DNA of 64,000 nucleotides from Lachnospira sp900551945 (GTDB lineage Bacteria > Bacillota > Clostridia > Lachnospirales > Lachnospiraceae): positions 21,240 to 85,239 of the forward strand of contig DBFCCI010000045.1 in assembly GCA_048380335.1 (NCBI GenBank). The letters run 5' to 3'. Of the stretch, positions 45,282-53,569 are shown piece by piece. Made by a program: the position numbers and the translations under genes. The notes under the pieces were generated by a model. The model was not told the DNA's origin, did no database searches, and worked only from the letters and a program-made list of their open reading frames with translations. Each line of letters starts with the position of its first letter. Position 1 is the first letter of the stretch.

Positions 45282-45535
45282 ACTGTTTTATCTCCTTTTT
45301 TAATATACATTGTGCCAATAAACAACAAATTATCAAACGTTGTATAAACAGCATTAATCTCGCCATTTGACTGTATTTGCATTAAAGTAAATTCTTCAAC
45401 TGTTTTATCTACGAATTTCACAACAGCAGATTTAATCGTAGCGTCATTATCTGGTTCATACTCCACATCTGCAAATCCAACCCACTGGTCTGGATATTTT
45501 TTTTAAATTTCTTCCCATGTCATTCTACCTTCCAT
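45278..45535 (-). pseudogene. Partner gene of the retropepsin, with in-frame stop
   Basis: The frame reads MEGRMTWEEI, stop (TAA at 45503-45505), then KKYPDQWVGFADVEYEPDNDATIKSAVVKF...IKKGDKTV. GAGG upstream of ATG 45535 is intact. Without the single stop codon it gives an 85-residue protein of a kind found just upstream of retropepsin-like genes in related bacteria. A nonsense mutation is the simplest explanation; read-through is possible but unsupported. Confidence 0.65.
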
Positions 45536-45611
45536 AATTACACCTCAAAATAACTTATACTTAATTCTATTATAGCTTATACCTATTAAAATGAAATCTC
45601 TAATAAAACAT

Positions 45612-45642
45612 AAAAATTAGAGCCAGCCTTTCGACTGACTCT
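45612..45642 (-). terminator. prfA operon terminator
   Basis: AGAGCCAG (45619-45626) pairs with CTGACTCT (45635-45642). On the - strand TAATTTTTA follows. It closes the rpmE-DUF1385-prmC-prfA group. Confidence 0.75.
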
Positions 45643-45691
45643 TTACTATTCCAAAACATATTACAATTTATTTAATAATGTCAAATAAGTC

Positions 45692-45724
45692 ACCTACTTA
45701 ATGCTTCTCGCAATAAAAGTAGGG
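45692..45724. repeat. REP-like hairpin, copy 2
   Basis: CCTACTT (45693-45699) and AAGTAGG (45717-45723) flank ATGCTTCTCGCAAT. It is similar to 39922-39954 in stem, loop and flanking TTACTT, and in its position between a stop codon and a terminator. Confidence 0.45.
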
Positions 45725-45776
45725 AACTTACTTAATATAGTTAATATTCCTTTATAGATTCAATGCAATCAAATTT

Positions 45777-46859
45777 TTACGCATCATGCTCCATATTACT
45801 TAACTTCTTAGCTTGGTCAGCAGCTATACAAGCATCTATTATTTCTTGAATATCTCCGTCCATAATCTTATCTAACTTATAAAGAGTAAGACCTATTCTG
45901 TGGTCTGTAACTCTGCCCTGTGGGAAATTATAAGTTCTAATCTTTTCAGAACGGTCACCTGTACCTATCTGACTTCTTCTTGCATCTGCTTCTGCGTCAT
46001 GTGCTTTCTGACATTCTAAGTCATATAATTTAGCACGAAGCAATGCAAAAGCCTTGTCCTTATTTTGAATTTGTGACTTTTCTGTCTGTGCATAAATTAC
46101 GATACCTGTTGGATAGTGAGTAAGACGAACAGCCGAATCTGTTGTATTAACGCACTGACCACCATTTCCAGATGCTCTCATAACGTCAATACGGATATCC
46201 TTGTCATTAATCTGAATATCAACTTCTTCTGCTTCTGGCATAACAGCTACAGAAGCTGTTGAAGTCTGCAAACGACCATTTGACTCTGTAACAGGGACTC
46301 TTTGTACTCTGTGTACACCACTTTCATACTTCATAACAGAGTAAGCACCTTGTCCCTTAACCATAAATTCAACTTCCTTCATACCACCAAGACCAGTTTC
46401 ATCAGCATTGACAACTTCAAGCTTCCAACCCTTAGAGTCTACATAGTGTGAATACATACGGAAAAGTTCTGCTGCAAAAAGAGCTGCTTCTTCTCCACCT
46501 GCACCCGCTCTGATTTCCACAACAATATCCTTATCATCATTAGGGTCTTTTGGAAGTAATAATATCTTTAATTCTTCTTCTAATTCTTCGCTTCTTTTTC
46601 TTGCTTCTGAAAGTTCTTCCTTAGCAAGCTCTCTAAGTTCATCATCACTTTCTTCATCGAGCATAGTAAGACTATCTTCTATATTTTTCTTACATTCCTT
46701 ATATTCAGTAAATGCAGTAACAATCGGAGCGATATTATTTTGCTCTTTCATAAGTTTACGAAATCTTGTCTGGTCATTTACAACATCTGGATTACTTAAT
46801 TCCGCAGTTATATCTTCATAACGATTTACAATATCGTCAAGTTTATCGAACATATTCAT
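45777..46859 (-). CDS. prfA: Peptide chain release factor 1
   Basis: The 360-residue class I release factor recognises UAA/UAG. The GGQ loop is SGNGGQCVNTTDSAVRLTH and the codon-recognition region contains QRVPVTESNGR. Its glutamine is methylated by PrmC, encoded directly upstream. The start is ATG 46859 with AAAGGA about 12 bases before it. Confidence 0.97.
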   Translation of the reverse strand: MNMFDKLDDIVNRYEDITAELSNPDVVNDQTRFRKLMKEQNNIAPIVTAFTEYKECKKNIEDSLTMLDEESDDELRELAKEELSEARKRSEELEEELKILLLPKDPNDDKDIVVEIRAGAGGEEAALFAAELFRMYSHYVDSKGWKLEVVNADETGLGGMKEVEFMVKGQGAYSVMKYESGVHRVQRVPVTESNGRLQTSTASVAVMPEAEEVDIQINDKDIRIDVMRASGNGGQCVNTTDSAVRLTHYPTGIVIYAQTEKSQIQNKDKAFALLRAKLYDLECQKAHDAEADARRSQIGTGDRSEKIRTYNFPQGRVTDHRIGLTLYKLDKIMDGDIQEIIDACIAADQAKKLSNMEHDA

Positions 46860-46898
46860 AATTGACTTAATTCCTTTCTAATTCCATATCAACGCTAT

Positions 46899-47774
46899 CT
46901 ATAATAATCTGCCTTTAACTACTCTGTCAAGCCCTGCTAAATCTTTTACTACTGATATATCAGAGTAACCATTTTCTAACATAATATTTTTAACATCTTC
47001 TGCTTGGTCGTGACCTATCTCATACATAAGCCATCCGCCCTTTTTTAAAAATGCTGCTGCACCTTGTGTTATTTTTCTATAAAAATAAAGTCCATCACCC
47101 AATCCATCTAATGCTATAAATGGGTCGTGAAGCTTTACTTCTTCTGAAAGTGTTTCTATCACATCAGTTCTAATATAAGGCGGATTAGACACAAGCACAT
47201 CTGCCTTATTCCCATTAAATATATTATCATTAAGATTGTTAAATAAATCACTTTCAATTAATGTTACATTTTCTACATCATGTAAAGCAATATTACTTTG
47301 TGCTACTTTTAAAGCCTGTGGCGAAATATCAACACCTATACCTTTACTCAAATGCTTTTCACACGCAATAGTAATAATAATACAGCCTGAACCAGTACAC
47401 ATATCTAAAATATAACTTTTTTCATCAGTAACACTAAGCACCTGTTCAACAAGCACTTCTGTATCTGGTCTTGGAATAAGTACATTTTCATTAACATTGT
47501 ACTCATATCCATAAAACCATGCCTTACCAATTATATGTTGTAATGGAATATGTGAAGCTCTTTTCATTACAGCACTTTCAAACTTTTCTCTTATATCTTG
47601 TGGCAAAATATCATTTCCATGCAAAATATAATAAGTTCTATCTATTGCCATAATATTTTCAAGAAGTGCATAACTGTCATAATCTGCATTATCTATATTA
47701 TTCTTTCTTAAAATGTCAGCTCCAATATGTACTGCTTCTCTAATAGTAATATTTTTATTAATATTGTTATCCAT
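46899..47774 (-). CDS. prmC: Release factor glutamine methyltransferase
   Basis: The 291-residue S-adenosylmethionine-dependent methylase has an N-terminal helical domain, SAM motif ILDMCTGSGCIIITIA, the substrate motif NPPYI and a C-terminal GDGLYFYRKI segment. Lies directly upstream of its substrate gene prfA, as in many bacteria. Confidence 0.96.
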   Translation of the reverse strand: MDNNINKNITIREAVHIGADILRKNNIDNADYDSYALLENIMAIDRTYYILHGNDILPQDIREKFESAVMKRASHIPLQHIIGKAWFYGYEYNVNENVLIPRPDTEVLVEQVLSVTDEKSYILDMCTGSGCIIITIACEKHLSKGIGVDISPQALKVAQSNIALHDVENVTLIESDLFNNLNDNIFNGNKADVLVSNPPYIRTDVIETLSEEVKLHDPFIALDGLGDGLYFYRKITQGAAAFLKKGGWLMYEIGHDQAEDVKNIMLENGYSDISVVKDLAGLDRVVKGRLL

Positions 47775-47857
47775 CTAATCTTTATCCTGTTTACTATCTT
47801 ATTTTGCTTAATATTAGTCAGGCAGATATCTCCAATCCACTTGATTACTTGATAGTG

Positions 47858-49225
47858 TTAAATGTTATTTTCATTCTCAACGTCATCAAGAAATTCTATT
47901 CCATCATCTTCTGTTACATTATCATCAATAACATTTTTTATATTATTTTTATCTACTATTTCATTATCTGTTTTATCATCTTGAGATTTTTCTTTTTCTA
48001 TTTCAAAGCCTGCAAGCACATCTTCTTCCTCAATTGAATTATCTTCATTATCAATATAACTATCTAATTTTGTACTTTCATAGTCATTACTTTGCTTATA
48101 TACAGGCTTAACCTTATCCTGCATAAAGTCCATACTATTCACATTAATTCTTGCTTCTTGTGAATGTACATTGCCATGTTTCTTTTTTAAATCTTTAGTT
48201 TTTATAGTTCTTATATTTTTATTATCACTCATTAAACTAGACGTCAATGCAACTTCTATTTCCTTAGCCTCCATAGCTTCAAATGGATTATCTGAGTCTT
48301 TATAATAATCAAGAAGAAATGCTTTCCAATCAAATACAGCTTCAACTGCTTTTATAGCTACTTCTATCATATCCATATCTGGCTCTTTTGTTGTAAGATG
48401 CTGCATCCATATTCCAGGCTTACTTACAATATTTATTAAAGTGCCATCTGACTTACCAGCCAGACGTATTACTTCATATGAAACACCTGCAATAACTGGA
48501 ATGAGAAGAACTCTTATAACTATTTGAAGTGCTGTATTATCAACTCTTATAAAAATAAAAAAGATAATACTTATAAACATTACTAAAAATAAAAAACTCG
48601 TTCCACATCTTTTATGAAATCTTGAACTGTTCTTTACATTTTCTGGTGTAAGTATAAGTCCATTTTCAATACAATTAATGCACTTATGCTCTGCACCATG
48701 ATACATATACGTTCTTTTTATATCCTTCATCATAGATATTGCTGTAATATATGCAATAAATATTACAAGACGCACTATCCCCTCTAAAAGATTAAGCACA
48801 AACTTTGAACTTATATAATCTTTTAAAAGACGTGAAATAAAATAAGGAAGAAGCATAAATAATCCTACAGCAAATATAACTGATACAAGAATTGTAACAG
48901 CCATAAGCACAGATTCCATCTTTTCTTTAAATACGGCTCTTCCAATTTCATCTGCTTTAGTTGCATTTTGTTCTTCTGGTTCATCATAAAATGACGCAGA
49001 ATAATTAATAGTTGATATTCCTGTTACAAGAGAATCAACAAAATTAAATACTCCTCTTATTATTGGATAATTAAGCCATTTATATTTTTCTGTTAGTAAT
49101 TTGCTTTCTTTTACTACTACTTCTATCTGCTTATCAGGCTTTCTTACTGCAATGGAATATTTATCCTTATTACGCATCATTATTCCTTCAATAACTGCCT
49201 GACCGCCTATACCTGATGGTTTCAT
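47858..49225 (-). CDS. DUF1385 membrane protein
   Basis: The 455-residue protein has an N-terminal DUF1385 region (GIGGQAVIEGIMMRN), several membrane segments between about 100 and 260, and the conserved YHGAEHKCINCIE and FHKRCGTSFLF patches that look like a metal site. A long acidic, disordered C-terminal tail (about 330-455) is extra to the family. Function is not established. It sits between rpmE and prmC, its usual place in Clostridia. Confidence 0.92.
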   Translation of the reverse strand: MKPSGIGGQAVIEGIMMRNKDKYSIAVRKPDKQIEVVVKESKLLTEKYKWLNYPIIRGVFNFVDSLVTGISTINYSASFYDEPEEQNATKADEIGRAVFKEKMESVLMAVTILVSVIFAVGLFMLLPYFISRLLKDYISSKFVLNLLEGIVRLVIFIAYITAISMMKDIKRTYMYHGAEHKCINCIENGLILTPENVKNSSRFHKRCGTSFLFLVMFISIIFFIFIRVDNTALQIVIRVLLIPVIAGVSYEVIRLAGKSDGTLINIVSKPGIWMQHLTTKEPDMDMIEVAIKAVEAVFDWKAFLLDYYKDSDNPFEAMEAKEIEVALTSSLMSDNKNIRTIKTKDLKKKHGNVHSQEARINVNSMDFMQDKVKPVYKQSNDYESTKLDSYIDNEDNSIEEEDVLAGFEIEKEKSQDDKTDNEIVDKNNIKNVIDDNVTEDDGIEFLDDVENENNI

Positions 49226-49326
49226 ACTCTACCTCCATCATTCAAAATATAACACTTTTCAATTTTCAATAAACAAAGAAAAGCTTTACTTAAGAAACTT
49301 ATACAAATAGTATTTTTGTATACAGT

Positions 49327-49355
49327 AAAAAAGTTGAGGTCTTATCAACCTCAAC
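49327..49355 (-). terminator. rpmE terminator
   Basis: GTTGAGGT (49333-49340) / AACCTCAAC (49347-49355) is followed on the - strand by TTTTTT. The rpmE mRNA may thus be partly separate from the DUF1385-prmC-prfA genes. Confidence 0.82.
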
Positions 49356-49376
49356 CTTATGCTATAATTAAAATAA

Positions 49377-49583
49377 TTAATTGTTCTTAACACCGTATTT
49401 CTTATTGAACTTATCAATACGTCCGCGGGCTGATGAAGCTTTCTGCTGTCCTGTATAGAAAGGATGGCACTTTGAACAGATTTCAACATGGATTTCTTCC
49501 TTTGTTGAACCAGTTACGAATTCATTACCACAGTTACAAACAACCTTTGCCTGATGGTACTCTGGATGGATTCCTTCTCTCAT
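49377..49583 (-). CDS. rpmE: 50S ribosomal protein L31 (zinc-binding form)
   Basis: The 68-residue ribosomal protein starts MREGIHPEYHQAKVVC. Four cysteines (C16, C18, C36, C39) mark the zinc-containing C+ type. The start at 49583 follows AGAGGTG; the in-frame GTG nine bases upstream is part of that site. Confidence 0.97.
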   Translation of the reverse strand: MREGIHPEYHQAKVVCNCGNEFVTGSTKEEIHVEICSKCHPFYTGQQKASSARGRIDKFNKKYGVKNN

Positions 49584-49649
49584 TATTTTCACCTCTTTAA
49601 AAAATTAAACTAAATTAATATTATCATTACAGAAATTACTCTGCAAACT

Positions 49650-49890
49650 GATACTCCAACGGATAAAGCCCGTTGAGTTCTTATGTACTATTGAACTTTC
49701 AAATATACATTAACGCATATAAGGCTAATTCATTTCCATAAGACTTTCACTATCTAAATACTATTGTATCTATTAATGATAGCATAAGGCTCGTATCAAA
49801 ACCTATATATATTATATTCAAACTTAATAATTATAATATATATTTATTAGTGCTATCCCTCCCACCCCTAAAGAGTGGGTTTTCGCACCC
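49650..49890 (-). mobile_element. ORF-less IS605-type mini-element
   Basis: The hairpin CAACGG-ATAAAGC-CCGTTG (49657-49675) lies at one end and CCCACCCC-TAAA-GAGTGGG (49861-49879, one C-A mismatch) at the other, in the same arrangement as in the 35.9-36.5 kb element. The roughly 240 bp between hold no gene. The part next to the second hairpin is homologous, inverted, to 6921-7012, including a 25-base perfect match (49778-49802). A MITE-like derivative that would need a transposase in trans. Confidence 0.6.
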
Positions 49891-50028
49891 TTTGTAATTC
49901 TTATATTTGATAAACAGCTTTTATAGTGTAACATACAAGTTTGATATATGCAAGTGATTTTTAATTTTTTATTTTATTTTCTTGTTTTTTATTACTTTTA
50001 CTTTACTTAGTTATATAATTTAAACTAT

Positions 50029-51675
50029 TTATACACGTTTATTTTTTAATACTGTATTGATAAATTCGTTATTATCTTTTGTCTTTACAAATAAATCAAG
50101 TATTCTCTCAGCCGCTTCATCTGTCTTCATTCCATTAAGAGCTTTTCTCATTATATCAACAGCCATTAGTTCATCTTTATTAAGCAATAAGTCCTCTCTT
50201 CTTGTGCTTGACTTTGCTATATCTATCGCTGGAAATACTCTCTTTTCTGAAAGCTTTCTATCAAGAACAAGTTCCATATTACCAGTTCCCTTAAATTCTT
50301 CAAATACAACATCGTCCATTTTACTACCTGTGTCAACAAGTGCTGTTGCAAGAATTGTAAGACTTCCGCCCTCTCTCATATTTCTTGCTGCACCGAAGAA
50401 CTTCTTTGGCATATGAAGTGCTGCTGGGTCAAGACCTCCTGATAAAGTACGTCCACTCGCTTGAACTGTAAGGTTATAAGCTCTTGCAAGCCTTGTAATA
50501 CTGTCAAGAAGAATAATTACATCTTCACCATGTTCCACAAGTCTTTTAGCTCTTTCTATTACCATCTCTGATACTCTTTTATGTCTTTCTGGTAATTCGT
50601 CAAATGTAGAATATATAACTTCAACATTATCACCTGTTATTGACTCTTTAATATCTGTTACTTCTTCTGGTCTTTCATCTATTAAAAGGATTATAAGGTG
50701 CATTTCTGGATTATTAATTGTAACAGCTTTTGCAATCTGCTTTAAAAGAGTCGTCTTACCAGACTTAGGCTGTGATACTATCATACCTCTTTGACCTTTA
50801 CCTATTGGTGATATAAGGTCTACCATTCTCATTGCCACTGTATTAGTGTTCTTCTCAAGATGTATTCTCTGATTAGGAAATATTGGTGTAAGTGTTTCAA
50901 AAGGTGGTCTTTTTATAGCACAAATTGGGTCTTTTCCATTAACTGTTTCAAGATATAAAAGAGCAGAAAACTTATCGCTTTGTGACTTTGCTCTTTTAGG
51001 GCCTCTTATAATATCACCTGTCTTTAAGTTGAATCTTCTTATCTGTGATGGCGATACATATACATCATTCTCACCCGGAAGATAATTTTCACATCTTATA
51101 AAACCATATCCGTCTGATAATACTTCAAGTATTCCATCTGCTATTTCAGCAGGACTATCTTGTCTTACTTCATCTTTATAATCTGCTTTTTCTTCATTTC
51201 TTGTATTAGCACTATCTACTCTGTTGTTATCAACTTTTGCTGTATCACTCTTTATGTCTTCCTGCCTTGCGCTTTCTTTTGCAACTACTTCATACTTTGA
51301 ATTGTCATATTTTGCACTGTCATTTTTAAAACTCTCATATTTTGTATTATCATTGTTCGTATTATCGTTTCTGTAACTATCATATCTATTATTGTCATAC
51401 TTAGAGTTATCAGCATTATGACTATCTGATTTATTATAGTCTTCCCTACGTTTATAAGTCCTTTTTACTGGTTTCTTTTCACTTTCATTATGTATAGGTG
51501 CATTACTTGCTACACTTTCTTCCTGTTCTGCTTTAATAAGTGCCTCTATTAACTCACCTTTTCTTAGTGCTGATATATGCTTTAAATTCTTATCCTTAGC
51601 AAACTCACGCAATACTGCTAAAGAAAGTGTTTCTAATCTTTCTCTTATTACTTTTTCATCATTATTTGAACTCAT
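50029..51675 (-). CDS. rho: Transcription termination factor Rho
   Basis: The 548-residue hexameric RNA helicase has an N-terminal Rho_N helix bundle (about 8-55), an inserted Asn/Asp/Lys/Tyr-rich low-complexity segment (about 70-165), the RNA-binding CSD (GYGFIRCENYLPGENDVYVSP), the P-loop QPKSGKTTLLKQIA, Walker B LIILLIDERPEEV and the R-loop/Q-loop region. E. coli Rho is 419 residues; the difference is mainly the insert. Monocistronic. Confidence 0.97.
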   Translation of the reverse strand: MSSNNDEKVIRERLETLSLAVLREFAKDKNLKHISALRKGELIEALIKAEQEESVASNAPIHNESEKKPVKRTYKRREDYNKSDSHNADNSKYDNNRYDSYRNDNTNNDNTKYESFKNDSAKYDNSKYEVVAKESARQEDIKSDTAKVDNNRVDSANTRNEEKADYKDEVRQDSPAEIADGILEVLSDGYGFIRCENYLPGENDVYVSPSQIRRFNLKTGDIIRGPKRAKSQSDKFSALLYLETVNGKDPICAIKRPPFETLTPIFPNQRIHLEKNTNTVAMRMVDLISPIGKGQRGMIVSQPKSGKTTLLKQIAKAVTINNPEMHLIILLIDERPEEVTDIKESITGDNVEVIYSTFDELPERHKRVSEMVIERAKRLVEHGEDVIILLDSITRLARAYNLTVQASGRTLSGGLDPAALHMPKKFFGAARNMREGGSLTILATALVDTGSKMDDVVFEEFKGTGNMELVLDRKLSEKRVFPAIDIAKSSTRREDLLLNKDELMAVDIMRKALNGMKTDEAAERILDLFVKTKDNNEFINTVLKNKRV

Positions 51676-52410
51676 ATTATAAACTCCATTTCTATTATAA
51701 TTAATCGTTGTTTTAACTTAGGGGACATGGCACAGAAAAACGCCTACTAGACTAATATATAATGAAATTATATAACATTATTTTATAAAATCAAAGCATA
51801 TTTTTTCTATATATTATAAAGCTACACAATACAGCGAATTTAGCTCATTACTCGCACAAATAAAAATTAAGAACTTATTTAAATAGTAAATAGTGTTAAA
51901 AATATATTTTAACAACAATCCCAATTATATAATATCTCTGTAAAATCTCCTTTCGCTAAGTCTTCACTTTTTATGAAGAAATTACCAACTCCCATCACCC
52001 CAACCTTCTCACCCACATTTTAAGTTTTTGTATTTTCGTAGCATCAAAACAGTTCCGTCAAGATATCAGTAGGATATAAACAACTATGAGAAACTTGCGT
52101 TTCAAGTTTCTCAAGTTATCGCGACAGTCGTCAAGGCCTTGTGCAGGCACAGACTTTGACTCGTTGTTCTTTTTTTGGTGTGTGTATATTTATATCCTAC
52201 TGATATCTTCTCAAAACTAAAAAAACAAAAATACAAAAACTCAAACTCACATTCTTATTGCAGTTCTTCTCTTATTGTGCTATTATTTTATCAGATTTTA
52301 CAAAACAAAATTAATCATAAAAAACATAAACAAACGCCCACAATTATCAATAATTGTAATGCGAATATTATAAATAATCTGTACAAAAGTGTACAAGAAT
52401 GGAGGACACA
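51676..52410. other. Long intergenic region upstream of malic enzyme
   Basis: 735 bases without a convincing gene. Its main content is a large inverted-repeat structure (52061-52208, listed separately). The part 51700-52060 shows T-rich and C-rich stretches but no clear promoter. Confidence 0.55.
52061..52208 (+). promoter_or_regulatory. Candidate regulatory RNA or attenuator with 20-bp closing stem
   Basis: The 20-base sequences at 52061-52080 and 52189-52208 are perfect reverse complements. They enclose a perfect hairpin GAGAAACTTG-CGTTT-CAAGTTTCTC (52088-52112) and a second hairpin at 52130-52160 (GTCAAGG / CTTTGAC with inner TGTGC/GCACA) that is followed by a T-run (TTCTTTTTTT, 52167-52176). 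The second hairpin plus T-run is a good intrinsic terminator about 230 bases before the malic enzyme start. The arrangement could be an attenuator, a small RNA gene or a palindromic mobile element. Confidence 0.5.
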
Positions 52411-53565
52411 ATGACTAACGCTGAAAAAGCACTCAAATTACACGAAGAATGGAACGGTAAATTAGAAACAGCCCCTAAGATGAAAATTACAACAAGAGAG
52501 GATTTAGCTCTCGCATATACTCCAGGTGTTGCTGAACCTTGCAAAGTAATCGCTAAGGATAAAGAAGCTGCTTACAAGTATACAATCAAATCAAACACTG
52601 TCGCTGTTGTATCTGACGGAAGTGCCGTATTAGGTCTTGGAAATATCGGTGCTCACGCCGCTATGCCCGTTATGGAAGGTAAAGCTGTACTTTTCAAAGA
52701 ATTTGGTAATGTCAACGCCGTTCCAATCTGCCTTGATACACAAGATACAGAAGAAATAATAAAGACAGTCGTTAATATTGCCCCTGCTTTCGGTGGAATT
52801 AATCTTGAAGATATCTCAGCTCCTAGATGTTTTGAAGTAGAAAGCCGTTTAAAAGAACTTCTTGATATCCCCGTATTCCATGATGACCAACATGGTACAG
52901 CTATCGTAGTTTTAGCAGGTATTATCAATGGACTTAAAGTAACTGGAAAAACTAAAGAAGCTTGTCAAGTTGTTGTAAATGGGGCTGGCTCTGCCGGTGT
53001 AGCTATTACAAAGCTTCTTCTTACTTATGGCTTTAAACACGTTACTATGTGTGACAAGTCTGGTATTCTTTCAAAAGGTAGTCAAGGTCTTAACTGGATG
53101 CAAGAGTCAATGATGGATGTAACTAATCTTGAACATAAGACTGGCTCATTAGCTGACGCATTAAAGGGCGCAGATATCTTTGTAGGTGTTTCTGCTCCTA
53201 ATATCGTTACTGCTGATATGGTTAAATCAATGAACAAAGACGCAATAATATTTGCTATGGCTAACCCAGTACCAGAAATCATGCCTGATGTTGCAAAAGA
53301 AGCTGGTGCTAGAGTTGTTGGAACTGGTCGTTCTGATTTCCCTAATCAAGTTAATAATGTTATTGCATTCCCAGGAATATTCAAAGGTGCTTTAGAGGGT
53401 CGTGCAACTCAAATTACAGAAGATATGAAGCTTGCAGCAGCTCTTGCTATTGCTAACCTTATCCCCGATGATGAAGTAAGCGATGTCAATATTCTTCCAG
53501 AAGCTTTTGACCCACGAGTAGCTGATGTTGTTGCACAAGCTGTTAAAGACCATATTGTAAAGTAA
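52411..53565 (+). CDS. NAD-dependent malic enzyme
   Basis: The 384-residue short-form malic enzyme converts malate to pyruvate and CO2. Motifs: DLALAYTPGVAEPC, TVAVVSDGSAVLGLGNIG, KAVLFKEFGNVNAVPICLDT, DISAPRCFEVE with the metal-binding acids, VFHDDQHGTAIV, and the Rossmann motif VNGAGSAGVA. GGAGG lies 5 bases before ATG 52411; upstream in-frame ATG 52399 would include that site. Codon use is optimised, suggesting high expression. NAD rather than NADP is inferred from family usage. Confidence 0.95.
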   Translation: MTNAEKALKLHEEWNGKLETAPKMKITTREDLALAYTPGVAEPCKVIAKDKEAAYKYTIKSNTVAVVSDGSAVLGLGNIGAHAAMPVMEGKAVLFKEFGNVNAVPICLDTQDTEEIIKTVVNIAPAFGGINLEDISAPRCFEVESRLKELLDIPVFHDDQHGTAIVVLAGIINGLKVTGKTKEACQVVVNGAGSAGVAITKLLLTYGFKHVTMCDKSGILSKGSQGLNWMQESMMDVTNLEHKTGSLADALKGADIFVGVSAPNIVTADMVKSMNKDAIIFAMANPVPEIMPDVAKEAGARVVGTGRSDFPNQVNNVIAFPGIFKGALEGRATQITEDMKLAAALAIANLIPDDEVSDVNILPEAFDPRVADVVAQAVKDHIVK

Positions 53566-53569
53566 GCTT

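Noticed and set aside
45777..46859. Cys instead of His after GGQ in RF1 as a defect
   Set aside because: The GGQ itself and flanking residues are intact; variation at the next position is tolerated in related bacteria as far as I know.
52175..52414. 79-codon frame upstream of malic enzyme as a leader peptide
   Set aside because: No ribosome binding site, Asn/Lys-rich as expected of random AT-rich DNA, and it starts inside the T-run of a terminator hairpin.
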